Below, in pieces: positions 29,189 through 39,828 of a stretch of 64,000 nucleotides of DNA. Each line of letters opens with the position of its first letter. Position 1 is the stretch's first letter. The DNA is from Marsupella aquatica. Taxonomy: Eukaryota; Marchantiophyta. Below the pieces are notes generated by a model. The model saw only the letters and a list, made by a program, of their open reading frames with translations, did not search any database and was not told where the DNA came from. The stretch is from assembly GCA_973895155.1 (NCBI GenBank), contig OZ316891.1:21700001-21764000 (forward strand). The letters run 5' to 3'. Both the position numbers and the translations under genes were made by a program.

Positions 29189-31950
29189 AATGTGCGACCC
29201 TCTCAAAATATGTTACCGCGGAGATTGAGAGCAGCATATCAGGAAATGGTATGCCGGAAGAAGGACAAGGCTCTGAGCCACAATCCTCATCAAGTGACAG
29301 TGGAAGCAACAACCCTGATCGCAATGTACCCAGAACATATGAACAGGTTATTGATGACCAAGATAGAGCCATGGATGATTTTATGGTTGATTGGTTTGGT
29401 GTTGATGTCCCTGGTGATGATGCTGAGGTGTCTGCTGATCAAGGAGGTCATGTGCCCCCCAATGATCCACGACCAAGACATACCCCTGAGGGACAGCGCC
29501 AATGGGAGGAAGCAGAGGAACATGCCCGAACTCCTATCTATGAGGGTGCTCGTTTGAGTCGTCTTTCTGCTATCTTGGGGTTGATGAATCTACAAGCCAA
29601 ACACAAGGCAAGCAATGCCTTGTTATCTGATATGTTTGCACTTTGCCATGACCTTATGTTACCTTCTGGCAATGTGTTGCCAGGAACTTGGAAGGAGGCC
29701 AAGTGTGTTCTCTCATCAATTGGCATGGAATATCATATCATTCATGCATGTGTGAATGATTGCATGTTGTTTCATGGGGCCGATGAGAAGAAGACACAGT
29801 GTACTGAATGTCATGAGCCACGGTATGACCCCAACATGATTACAAAGAAGGTGCCAAGAAAAGCTGTTCGTTGGTCTCCCATCATTCCTCGGTTGTTGCA
29901 CATGTACAGGTGTTCTGATTTGGCAGAGTTGATGGTATGGCATAAGACTCATCGATCAGAGCCTGATGTTATGCGGTTGCCAATTGACTCTCCTGCAGTC
30001 AAACATATTGAGGAAACATGGCTAGACTTTGCACATGATCCTCGTCATGTGAGGTTGGGATTGGCATCTGATGGGGTTAGTCCTCATGCCCTTGGAGGCA
30101 AGGGAAGACCTACATCAGTTTGGCCTGTGGTTGTGATGAATTACAACCTTCCACCATGGCTATCCATGAAGAAGGGGTTCCTCTTGCTGTCCTTGATTAT
30201 TCGAGGTCCAAAAAAGGTGAAGAACTTTGACACTTATTTGGCACTATTGATTGGAGAACTCCAAAAACTGTGGGGTGGAGTGTGGGCATATGATGGCAGG
30301 AAAAATATAGGAGGCATTCCACGTGTATTTAAATTGAGAGGGGTAGTTTGTTGGACAATGCATGACTATCCTGGTAAGATGACTTTTTGACCATATGCCA
30401 CCCTTCTTTGATATGCTCTTTAATATACTTGTTTGTCATGTGACAACCCTAACATTTAGTCTGGTTTTATTTTTGGTGTAACCAGGGTTTGGCTTTGTCT
30501 CTGGATTGCAAACTCAGGGGTACAAAGCTTGCTCCACCTGTGGACAGTCCACAATTGCAAGATATGGCAATTTGGTCCCCATGGCTTAGGAAGATTGTTT
30601 ACATTGGGCATACAAAGTTTCTTCCGATGGGGCATGAGATGAGGTCTGACCCACTTTTATTTTCCTCCTTTGACATGCCCCTTGGTGATATGCGGGAAAT
30701 TCCGGAACCAACAACTTTTGGGCATTGGAAGTCAGTAGCTGATAGGGTGGCAGACCCTGATGATCCCCTCACCTTTGATGGTACTGGGTTGACAAGGTGG
30801 AGTATACTAGCCAGTTTGCCCTATTGGTCAGAGTTGAAGATCCGCCATCTTTTAGACCCCATACACATAGAGGGAAATGTGGGGAAGGCGTTGATAGCTC
30901 ATTTTTATGGGGAGAAGGACACTAACTTCAGGGAGGCATGTGAAGAGTTGGAAATGCATCCAGATGTATGGGTACAAGTTGATCCTGCCACAGGTTTGGA
31001 ACATCGTCCTTCTGCTCCTTGGGTGCTTAGTGTTGGCCAAAGACGTGAATTCCGGAATCGTATAGGGGAGATGCGGTTTCCTATAGGCTATGGTGCCAAT
31101 TTGAGGAAAGCTTTTGGGATGGAGGACAATCACAAATGGCCACGGTATCTCAAGACACATGACTATCACCGCTTATTGCAGCATATATTGCCAGTGGCAA
31201 TTATAGGGTTGGGGACCAACGAAGTGCAAGATGCCATTTGGTCATTGGGTCGTTTGTTGAGATGGATATGCTCAAAGGAGATATATGTGGAAGAGATTCC
31301 TGGAATGGAGGTATTGGCTGCTGAGGTGGTTTGCAAGTTGGAGAAGGCCCTCCCTCCTTCCTTCTTTGATTGTCAGGTTCATTTACTTGTGCATCTTGTG
31401 AGGGAGGTTGCCATTGCTGGTCCAGTTCATTGTCGATGGATGTACAGGCTTGAGCGTTACATGTCAGTCTTGAAGGCTTATGTACGTAACCGTGCATGAG
31501 TGGAGGGAAGCATAGCTACAGGATACTTGGCTGCAGAGAGCATGTTTTATTGTAGTAACATCTTGGCCACCATTGATCGGACTTTACCACGTACTTGGAT
31601 GGAGGAGAGGCAAGAGGAGGAGGACCGTTTAACAGGAGCAACAAAAACATGCATGCTTACATCAACAGAGTGGACACAGTTGAATACATTCATGTTGAGT
31701 AATAGCAATGTCATGGATGAATGGAGGGAGTTTTATGACAATGCCAAAAGAATGAGTCAAAGGGCAAGGATTTTTCCTAAGTTGCATGAGTTTATGAAGG
31801 AAAAGTTGGTTGAGTTGGATTGCATTTTGGCACAAGGAGGAGATGTCTCACAGTTTCCTACTATGACAAATGACATTCGGACCATTGTTCATGGCCCTTT
31901 GAGAGTGGTAACATCCAAGACGGCCATGTGGACCCAAGGGAGACACTTCA
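29189..31950 (+). pseudogene. CACTA tnp2 transposase (tnp2 domain plus DUF4218)
   Basis: Exons 29189-30373 and 30486-31950. The first exon has an acidic lead, then the tnp2 core: CTECHEPRYDP, RLLHMYRCSDLAELM, LASDGVSPHALGG, VVVMNYNLPPWLSMKKGFLL, DTYLALLIGELQKLW and VVCWTMHDYPG, cutting to donor GTAAGA. The second exon continues (GFGFVSGLQTQGYKACSTCG), shifts frame at about 30,570, then reads WLRKIVYIGHTKFLPMGHE and the DUF4218 part FFDCQVHLLVHLVREVAIAG. A TGA at 31497-31499 interrupts RNRA…VEGSIATGYL, consistent with CGA to TGA decay. The protein would cut and join the element ends. Confidence 0.8.
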
Positions 31951-32102
31951 GGTTTCACTAGTTCCTAACCTTGTTTTCCATATTCATGTACTACTACTTA
32001 AGATATAGTAATCCTTTTACTTAAGATAAGTGTGTTTTTCTCTTTTGGTATGAAAGGTTCCTCATAACATGATTAGTGTTTTTTGTGTAGTAGTAACAAT
32101 AT

Positions 32103-32609
32103 ATGGGTCTTGTTAATTTAAGGATTTCTTCCCTTGATGAGAAGAGGGCTCGTACTTTTGATTGTGGAGTTCAAGGGCAGTTTTGTCAGGACTCCCGGAG
32201 TAGCCGACATGACAGGAACATTGTTCGTGATGTTGTGCCACACTATGGGAAGATAGAGGAGATTTTGGTGGTCTCATATGACAACCAATCTAAGTTTGAG
32301 GAGTATGTCTTCAAGTGCAAGTGGTTCAAAGTGAACCTTGTTGGTAATAATCGCACTGTACTCCAAGATGAGAGTGGGTTTACACGGTTGAGGACAAGTG
32401 CCACTAGTTTTCAAGCATCTCATTGGCAAACGTCAGAGCCATTTACTTTCCCATCTCACTTGGAGCAATGTTTCTACGTTCCATACCCCTTAGACCCAGA
32501 GTGGTCACTTGTCATCACATATGTGCCACGGTCTCGTTCCATTGTTTCAGACAAGCCAGACACTATTTTTGTGTCAGATGTAGAGGACATTGAAGGTGAC
32601 CAAGTGTGA
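32103..32609 (+). CDS. CACTA transposase C-terminal exon (DUF4216)
   Basis: 168 codons with EILVVSYDNQSKFEEYVFKC, WFKVN, LQDESGFTRLRTSATSFQAS, FTFPSHLEQCFYVPYPLDPE and WSLVITYVPR, the DUF4216 pattern usually found at the C-terminus of plant tnp2 proteins. It likely continues the transposase after an intron from 31951; the exact acceptor is not resolved because the frame does not join cleanly at the GTGTAG sites near 32,090. Confidence 0.65.
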   Translation: MGLVNLRISSLDEKRARTFDCGVQGQFCQDSRSSRHDRNIVRDVVPHYGKIEEILVVSYDNQSKFEEYVFKCKWFKVNLVGNNRTVLQDESGFTRLRTSATSFQASHWQTSEPFTFPSHLEQCFYVPYPLDPEWSLVITYVPRSRSIVSDKPDTIFVSDVEDIEGDQV

Positions 32610-33509
32610 GAGACACTTATGGATATTTGAACCAAAAATCTATATCATGGATTGTTCATGTTGTTTCTTAATTAATATTTCATACACCATTAGTGTGGTA
32701 GGTATTTTCATTTTGGACTCCTACTTTCAAAAGAGGTCATGCATATAAGTGACATGGGTACTCCCTCCCTTATCCCTCCTCCCTCTTTGAACCCAAACTC
32801 TCCTTCCTCTTCCAAAAACTCCATAGCTTTTTCTCCTCCCTCCCTCTTTGCTAAAGTCTCTCCTATTTTTAGTAAACCCTCTTTGGACTCCCTTCTTCCT
32901 CCGTCCCTCATCCACCTTCCAACTCCCTTCCTCCCTCTTTCACCTTTCACCTCCCTCCCTCCTCCTCCCCCATTCAAACTCTAAACTAGATGCACACACA
33001 AGTCTAACATAAACGTTTGCGAACTGTTTGCGAAACTAAACAAATCCCAACCAAATCGCAATTCTGCCATTTAAACCGTTTCTCAATTATTCCATACTAT
33101 ACGCTTCACTATTTTGCGATATCCAGACCATCTCACCTTTACCATCCACATCGTTTTGCACATTTGCCATACAAACCCATCGCAAATTGTTTGAAGCTAA
33201 CCTTTTCGCAAACATCCTCCAATACTAATTGTTTCGCATCATTAATGTTACCGTGGTTTCGGACTTTCAGAGCGGTCGCGGAGCCTTCGTAATGTGTTTT
33301 GTAATCTCTGTAGTTTTGCAAACTATTGTGATACAATAAAGTTTGCAAAATGTTTGCGATGCAAATCGCATGGAAGACCAAAGTTGCGATACCACAAGTA
33401 TCGCAAATTGCGATGCGTATTGAGTCATCAACGGTTTGAAGCATCTGGAATCGTAAACGTGTGTCCAGACTCAAATGAGCTTCGCAAAAGGGCAAAATAT
33501 GTTGTAGTG
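32610..33509. repeat. CACTA right flank: pyrimidine tract and right subterminal TTGCGAA repeats
   Basis: 32,755-32,985 is a long C/T-rich stretch (CTCCCTCC words); its open frames look like composition artefacts. 33,010-33,509 carries TTTGCGAA / TTCGCAA words, ending with CTTCGCAAAAGGG and the CACTA terminus. Same motif family as the left end. Confidence 0.8.
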
Positions 33510-33512
33510 TTG

Positions 33513-33945
33513 TGGATTTTGGTGACACCCCTCGCGTCTTGCGAGAAACATGACCTCCCGGGACTAGGCATCACCCGCATCGCCCTAATTTTGCTTGGTC
33601 AAATTATCCATGATGACGTTCGGCTCAACATCATCCTCTGGTTCCACATCAAACCCTCTCAAGACTAGGATCAGTTCCTCCTCTGGGTCCTAACCCTCTC
33701 CCTCTGATTCAACTTCTGCATCGTCATTGCTTCCATCCGCGTCGGAGCCGTCATTGTCCAACCCATCCTATGAAGGATCGGCCACCTCCTTCCCTTAAAG
33801 TCAACGGTGCTATGCACTTGACGTGTTCCCTGGGGAATCACTTAGAGTAAAACCCCTAAAACACGTGAGAACAAACCAATAAAATTTGAAAAATAAATTA
33901 AAAAATAAATTCAATTAAAAATACCCTTGTACCCTTGATTATATG
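33513..33945 (-). pseudogene. Decayed gypsy leader/gag segment between the CACTA and copia insertions
   Basis: On the minus strand the last part reads VSRKTRGVSPKST before the CACTA junction and resumes at 23,817. Upstream is an acidic, Asp/Glu-rich stretch with stops. It links the gag remnant at 23.2-23.8 kb to the primer-binding site at 40.3 kb, showing that both large elements landed in one older gypsy copy. Confidence 0.55.
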
Positions 33946-33950
33946 GCTTT

Positions 33951-34147
33951 TGTTGTAAACCCTAGTTTACCCCTTAACCATAGGGCGAGAACCCTTAACC
34001 ATAGTATGAGAACTCCTAACCATAGGACCAGTATAAGGGCATTTGCCTACCATGTAACCAAGGGGATATATATATCCCCTCATCAATAGTAATGGATCTA
34101 TCTTGTTGGAGTATCTTTGAGTGTTCCTTTAGTTGTCTATTACAACA
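33951..34147 (+). repeat. Copia 5' LTR
   Basis: 197 bp. Holds three imperfect 22-bp repeats around CCTTAACCATAG (33,968-34,030), which look like enhancer repeats. It also has a TATA box within a perfect 20-bp palindrome AGGGGATATATATATCCCCT (34061-34080). Identical to the 3' LTR by eye. Confidence 0.95.
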
Positions 34148-34161
34148 CGTTATCAGCACGA
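34148..34161 (+). promoter_or_regulatory. Primer-binding site matching the anticodon arm of tRNA-Ile
   Basis: CGTTATCAGCACGA starts directly after the LTR. Its reverse complement TCGTGCTGATAACG matches, from memory, the anticodon stem-loop of plant tRNA-Ile(AAU), with inosine at position 34 pairing to C. It does not match the 3' end of initiator Met tRNA. This implies priming by an internal (half) tRNA, as known for some copia elements. Confidence 0.55.
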
Positions 34162-34506
34162 GCCAGTCTCTAAAATCATTTTTTTTCAAGCAGATGCAAT
34201 CGAGTTTTACACGAGGAGAATGCTCGTAAAGTGGCATTTTTTTTTAGAAACTGCCATAACCGTTTTTTTTCTTGGTCTCCATTCTTTTGCCTCAGAGTTG
34301 AATTTTTTTTACAAAACACGAAATTTCACATAGAGCATCAATTCGGGACCAGCATATCGAGAGTCCAAAGGACTAATACTTTATTGGCATGATTGAAAGC
34401 TCCCTCAGCTCCATATACAAGCTTCCAACCGGTCAATTGTACAATCGAGATACTTCACTCGATTCAATCTTCACCAAAGTTCTTAAATCAACTGACATCC
34501 CGAATA

Positions 34507-35301
34507 ATGAATACAGTCGAAAAATTATTATGGCCAGCACTTAAAGTCGACGGATCCAACTATTTGACGTGGATCACAGATGTCGAAACTTACTTTACAT
34601 CACAAGACCTTGAAGACACCTTAGATACCGACATCGATGTCACGCTCAAACAAAAGGCTAAGGCAGCGTTTCTACTCAGGCAACATCTAACCCCTCAACT
34701 AAAGAATGAGTATATGAACGAAATTAATCCAAGAAAACTATGGGATCTCCTCAAAGCCCGATTTGATCATATGAGGGAGATATGGCTCCCAGAGGCAAGA
34801 AGGGATTGGCATAACCTGCGCGTCATGGACCACACCACAATTGCCAATTACAATAGCGCACTGTGCAGAATTACATCTCAATTAGAAATGTGTGGACATC
34901 CAATAAATGACATAGATAGAATCGATAAGACACTATCGACATTCCCTGAATCTAATATCACATTAGGTACACAATATAGGAACATGCGTTTCACTAAGTA
35001 CTCAGATCTGATTGCTCACTTACTTGTGGAAGAGAAGCAACAGATCGTGGCCTTGCAAAACGCCAGAAAGCGCCCAGCAGGATCAGACCCCCCACCACAT
35101 CGACCTGAAACCCACTACACCAATTATGAAGACAAACAACGAGGAAATTACCGGGGCGGACGAACTCAATTCAGAGGCGGAAGAAACCAATTCAGGGGCG
35201 GGAGAAATCAATTCAGAGGACAAGGCAAACCTTATAACCGACCCTCCGGATCCAATAACACGTGGCGCAGAGGCACCATGAATAATAGAGGAAGAGGATG
35301 A
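34507..35301 (+). CDS. Copia gag
   Basis: Start chosen at ATG 34507 (MNTVEKLLWPALKVDGSNY), which matches the usual copia gag start; an ATG-like extension upstream adds 38 unlikely residues. Contains WITDVETYFTSQ, KAAFLLRQHLTPQLKNEY, LWDLLKARFDH and a C-terminal RGG/FRGG repeat region (RNQFRGG repeated) for RNA binding. It ends at TGA 35299-35301, with the zinc knuckle following in the same frame 12 codons on, so the stop is probably a CGA to TGA lesion or a readthrough site. Expected role: forming the virus-like particle. Confidence 0.9.
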   Translation: MNTVEKLLWPALKVDGSNYLTWITDVETYFTSQDLEDTLDTDIDVTLKQKAKAAFLLRQHLTPQLKNEYMNEINPRKLWDLLKARFDHMREIWLPEARRDWHNLRVMDHTTIANYNSALCRITSQLEMCGHPINDIDRIDKTLSTFPESNITLGTQYRNMRFTKYSDLIAHLLVEEKQQIVALQNARKRPAGSDPPPHRPETHYTNYEDKQRGNYRGGRTQFRGGRNQFRGGRNQFRGQGKPYNRPSGSNNTWRRGTMNNRGRG

Positions 35302-36249
35302 AGCAACCAATACGACACTGCAAACAATTCCCAGAAAATGTGTTACCGATGTGGCAAAATTGGCCACATTAGAAACGCATGTGCAGCCACAGCACAAGAG
35401 GCCCACAGATACATAAACGACAGAAATAAGTCCAGACAAAACCCCCAAGGACATTATATGGAGATAGAAGAAGAATTGATTGCCTCTCAGAGAGAAGAAA
35501 CACAAGAACAGATAGAAGTACATACCTCTCTTACTGACTGGAAATACCCGACATTAGACGACCCCGATACGGGCATCATCGACAGCGGAACCTCACATAC
35601 TATCTTAAAACACAGCAAGTATTTCGAGGCCATCACCCCATCATCCCGCGCTATCACCACCATAGCAGGACTTAATCATATAGAAGAAGGCAAAGGACGA
35701 GCCACATTTATACTACCAGGAGGAACTAAAATCACCGTGAAGTCAGCAATTTATGCCCCGAAAGCAACCCGAAACCTCATCAGCTTCCAGGATATCAGAT
35801 CCAATAACCTCCAACTGCGCACGAATACTCAGGGCAAAACAGAGACATTACAGATCATACAAGACATACAGGGTAAGCCATCCATTAAAGAAACATTTGC
35901 ATTGATCCCCCCAGGCCTATACGCAACCAGTATCCAAACATTCCATATACACCAAGAATCAGAGGATATGACATACATCTGGCACTGTCGACTGGGCCAC
36001 CCGGGTACCACTATGTACAACAGGATTATAAGGGACTCCAAAGGAATCCCCAAGACAGTCAAGCCAAAGGTAAAAACAGCCTGCATAGCGTGCTCACAAG
36101 GAAAAATGACCATACGACCATCAATACCAAAAAACAATATTTTCAATACCACAGTTCCTAGAGCAGATCAATGCAGATATCTGCGGACCTATAGACCCCC
36201 CGAGCGGCCCTTTCAAATATTTCCTGGTAATCATCGACTCATCAACTAA
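35302..36249 (+). pseudogene. Copia zinc knuckle, protease and integrase N-terminus
   Basis: Same frame as gag. CCHC knuckle CYRCGKIGHIRNACA; protease active site GIIDSGTSHTILK; integrase HHCC region YIWHCRLGHPGTTMYNRII and CIACSQGKM. A single-base frameshift near 36,150-36,165 moves the rest of the integrase to another frame, and this frame ends at 36249. The lesion separates integrase zinc and catalytic domains. Confidence 0.85.
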
Positions 36250-37552
36250 ATGGCTGCAGATTTCATTGCTATCTACCCGCAACTTGGCATTTGCGCGGAT
36301 CTTAGCACATATTCTTAAATTAAGAGCACAGTTCCCAGAGTATCCTACAAGAAGATTAAGAGTAGATGGAGCTGGCGAGTTCACATCAAGAACATTCGAC
36401 GACTTTTGCTGGGCAGCGGGCATCGATACTCAATATCCAGTTCCCCACGTTCATTTTCAGAACGGTATAGCTGAGTCGGTTATTAAGAGACTTCAAATGG
36501 TGGCAAGACCACTGTTAATGAAGTCAAACTTACCCACATCAGCATGGGGACATGCCATCCTTCACGCAGCTGCACTAATCCAATATAGACCGTCAGCATA
36601 TAACTCTAAGACACCATACCACCTGGCGTTCGGCATACCACCGGACCTGTCCCACCTACGCGTTTTCGGATGCCAGGTAATGGTGCCTATCTTAGGACCA
36701 AAGAGAACAAAACTCGGACCCCAACGGAATGCAGGTATCTATGTTGGGTTTGACTCTACTTCGATCATTAGATACCTTGAACCGACTACGGCAGACCTGT
36801 TCAAGGCAAGACATCAGGACTGCCATTTTTATGAAGATCAATTCCCACAGCTCACGAATACAGCATCAACACAATCCAAGGACACAACGAAAATGCCCAT
36901 AAATTGGAAAGCAGACCAAAACAGAAATGACCCCAGAACCAAGCAGGCAGACGAAGAAGTCAGAAGACTTCTCCACCTACATGAAATGCTCGAAAAGATT
37001 CCAGACTCATTTAACGACGCTGCAAATGTCACAAGATCCCACAACTTAGCAGCTAATGCGCCATCGCGAGTACAAACCTCCTCGACACCGGCCAATGTAA
37101 CAGCCCCCAGAGCAAAGCGAGGCAGACCACCAGGGATCAAGGACTCCCAGCCTCGCCAACGTAAAACTCCAGCAGCAAACTTGGGTACACCCGCGCTGGA
37201 ACCAGCGATCACACTTAACGTGACAGCGATAAATCAAAACGACCCACTGAGCGAAGAAAACGAGGAAATGTCAATCACATACATGCAAACAGGTAACATA
37301 TATAAACGACCGACAACCCAAATTGATGAACAATTTGCCTATAACGTAATACAGGAAATCACCAACGATATTCCTGATCCGCTCACTATAAACGAGGCAA
37401 AGAAACAACCAGATTGGCCAAAGTGGCAAGCAGCAATACATACCGAGATGGACGCCCTCATCAAGCGACAAGTATTCGGACCATTTAAAATGGCATTACC
37501 AGGTACACATTACACCGACTCTCGATTTACATTCTTGAAAAAAACGAAATGA
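36165..37552 (+). pseudogene. Copia integrase catalytic core and linker to RT
   Basis: The open frame resumes with INADICGPIDPPSGPF, then VIIDSSTKWLQISLL, RRLRVDGAGEFTSRTFDDFC, HFQNGIAESVIKRLQ and SAWGHAILHAAALI, the D-D-E integrase pattern, then FGCQVMVPIL and the GKR-like C-terminal region with a Pro-rich RGRPPGIKD stretch. A frameshift in the A-run at about 37,538-37,544 ends the frame at 37552, just as RT begins. Confidence 0.85.
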
Positions 37553-39122
37553 GAAAGGCATAGTAGTAAGATATCGAGCCCGGCTAGTAGCCAAAGGCTA
37601 CACACAAATCCCGGGCAGGGACTACGATTTAACATACTCACCAGTAATGGACGCTACTACATATCGCTATCTCACAGCACATTCAGTCCACCATAAACTG
37701 GTTAATAACCTTATGGACGTGGTAACCGCGTACCTTTACGGCACACTCGATACTGAGATATACATGACTGCCCCCCCGGAACTGATAGAGAGGGTCAAGC
37801 AGCACATTCAGGGGGAGACGTCCCAGAACCTGAATACAGAGATTAAAAAGGGCATCAGCCAAATAATACCTGATGGGGATACAAAGGCCCTCTTGATGCA
37901 AAGTGGAAATACACAGGCAATGCATACCAGAGGAAAGAAATTAACAACAAAACTTACAGTCCAAGTGTTACGTTCCATCAACGGACTTAAACAGAGCGGC
38001 AGAATCTGGTATCAGAAATTCCAGACAGAGATGCTCGCCCTCGGATTTACAAATAGCGGACTGGCCCCCTGCATCTTCATCAAAAAGCATATGGACGAAG
38101 TCCTGATACTAGCACTGTACGTGGACGATGTGAACTTATTCGGGACTAAACAGATGATGAAAGACACAATACATACACTGAAAGGAGTCTTCGAGATGAA
38201 GGACCTTGGAAGACCCAACCACTGCCTAGGCCTGCAGATCGAACACTTAGAAACAGGCATATTCCTTTACCAATCGACATACACGCAGAAGATACTTCAT
38301 CAATTCAACATGCAGAAATCCTACCCTGTCTCCACCCCGATGGAACTCAGATCTCTAGACCCGATCAAAGATATGTTTCGGAAGCGCCAAGAAGACGAAT
38401 CCATACTGGGATCAGAAAAACCGTACCTATCAGCGGTGGGCGCCCTTATGTATCTAGCGAACCAGACGAGACCTGACATATCGTTCGCCGTCAGTCTCTT
38501 AGCGAGACACAGCGCACAGCCCACCATCAGGCATTGGAACGGCATCAAGAGGATCATGAGATACCTACAAGGGACGATCGACCTTGGACTATTCTTTCCT
38601 AAGAATAGCCCCGATACGCTTACCGGTTACACTGATGCCGGCTACCTGTCGGACCCCCAGGACTCCAAATCACAGACTGGGTACGTGTTCTTACAGGGGA
38701 CGACAGCAATATCTTGGCGAAGTTCAAAGCAAACAATGACCACAACGTCATCCAACCACTCGGAAATCATAGCGTTATACGAGGCGTGCAGAGAAGCTGT
38801 ATGGCTACGAAGCATCATCAATCATATTAGGTCCAGCACCGGTAAACCACAGATAACAGAGCCAACCACAATCTACGAAGACAATAAGGCGTGTATCGAC
38901 CAGATAACCAACGGAATCCTGAAGACCGAGAGGACCAAGCATATTGACCCCAAGTATTTCTTCACGCAAGAACAACAAGGGAAAAGTATCAATGTTGCAT
39001 GGATCAAATCTCAGGACAATCGAGCAGACATGTTTACGAAACCACTACCAGCCGGATTGCACAGAGCGCACCTCGAAGGCATAGGCATGAGCAGATTGTC
39101 CACGATCAAGCCCACCTCATAA
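37545..39122 (+). pseudogene. Copia reverse transcriptase and RNase H
   Basis: After the A-run frameshift the frame reads NEKGIVVRYRARLVAKGYTQ and DYDLTYSPVMD. Then come NGLKQSGRIWYQKF, the active site ALYVDDVNLFG, HCLGLQIEHLETGIFLYQS, YLSAVGALMYLANQTRPDI, RNase H YTDAGY and SSNHSEIIALYEACREAVWL, and DMFTKPLP near the end. All catalytic landmarks are present. Stop at 39120-39122. The 39,123-39,617 stretch is 3' untranslated sequence; the open frames there are not supported. Confidence 0.9.
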
Positions 39123-39617
39123 CACTGAAGCTCGAAAGGATTACCCAACGACGAAGCTGTCGCCCGATGAAGCCGCCTCCAGATGCCCGACCACCACACT
39201 CGGCGAGCGCCACACCACATCCCCGACGTGAAACAACGCAAACCAACGCAAAAACGCCCGACTTGGCCTCACTAACCCAAAGCACAACACGAAGCGAAGC
39301 GCAATACGCAAAACGACATGAAGAACAACACGAGGCGCACACCAGGCAACGAGCTGAGGGGGAGACTAGACACCCATTAGGAACATTCACATAACCCCAC
39401 TTAGCACATACGATTAACACTAACTAAGACATGGCAAAAAGGCTTAACCAGGACATTAGATATGGGAAACCACCTATATAAGTGATGGTAGCACTCTTTC
39501 CTCGAGAAGAAAGCGGCGAGGTTTTAATGAGGCTACATCACACAGGTGGACCCCTAAACCGGATTATACCCTAGGTTCAAGAGATGTGGTTACTTTATGC
39601 TCCTCCATAAACTAACC

Positions 39618-39626
39618 AAGGGGGAG
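39618..39626 (+). promoter_or_regulatory. Copia polypurine tract
   Basis: AAGGGGGAG directly precedes the 3' LTR; this is the standard position of the plus-strand primer. Confidence 0.85.
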
Positions 39627-39823
39627 TGTTGTAAACCCTAGTTTACCCCTTAACCATAGGGCGAGAACCCTTAACCATAGTATGAGAACTCCTAACCATA
39701 GGACCAGTATAAGGGCATTTGCCTACCATGTAACCAAGGGGATATATATATCCCCTCATCAATAGTAATGGATCTATCTTGTTGGAGTATCTTTGAGTGT
39801 TCCTTTAGTTGTCTATTACAACA
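39627..39823 (+). repeat. Copia 3' LTR
   Basis: 197 bp, apparently identical to the 5' LTR at 33951-34147, followed by the GCTTT duplication. Confidence 0.95.
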
Positions 39824-39828
39824 GCTTT

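Larger units (their letters stand above)
23821..33509 (+). mobile_element. End-to-end CACTA (En/Spm) DNA transposon, 9,689 bp
   Basis: The left end is CACTACAACACTACCGACCC and the right end reads CACTACAACATATTTTGCCC on the opposite strand. The two inner parts share CCCTTTTGCGAA, giving a TIR of about 30 bp. The 3-bp target duplication TTG is present at 23818-23820 and 33510-33512. Contents: a tnpA-like minus-strand gene, a SET-domain ORF, and a tnp2 transposase with DUF4218 and DUF4216 parts on the plus strand. It sits inside a gypsy gag frame. Stops and a frameshift mean this copy is probably not autonomous now. Confidence 0.92.
33951..39823 (+). mobile_element. Ty1-copia retrotransposon with identical LTRs, 5,873 bp
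   Basis: Two 197-bp LTRs (33951-34147 and 39627-39823) begin TGTTGTAAAC and end ATTACAACA; I see no differences between them. The 5-bp target duplication GCTTT is at 33946-33950 and 39824-39828. A primer-binding site, gag, pol (protease, integrase, RT, RNase H in copia order) and a polypurine tract are all present. Gag-pol is broken by one stop and two frameshifts. Identical LTRs indicate a recent insertion. Confidence 0.97.

Noticed and set aside
32708-32984. Frames on both strands in the C/T-rich tract
   Set aside because: Low-complexity CTCCCTCC DNA; no family resemblance.
38999-39394. 131-codon frame at the end of the copia pol
   Set aside because: Overlaps RNase H in another frame and extends into the 3' untranslated part; no conservation signal.
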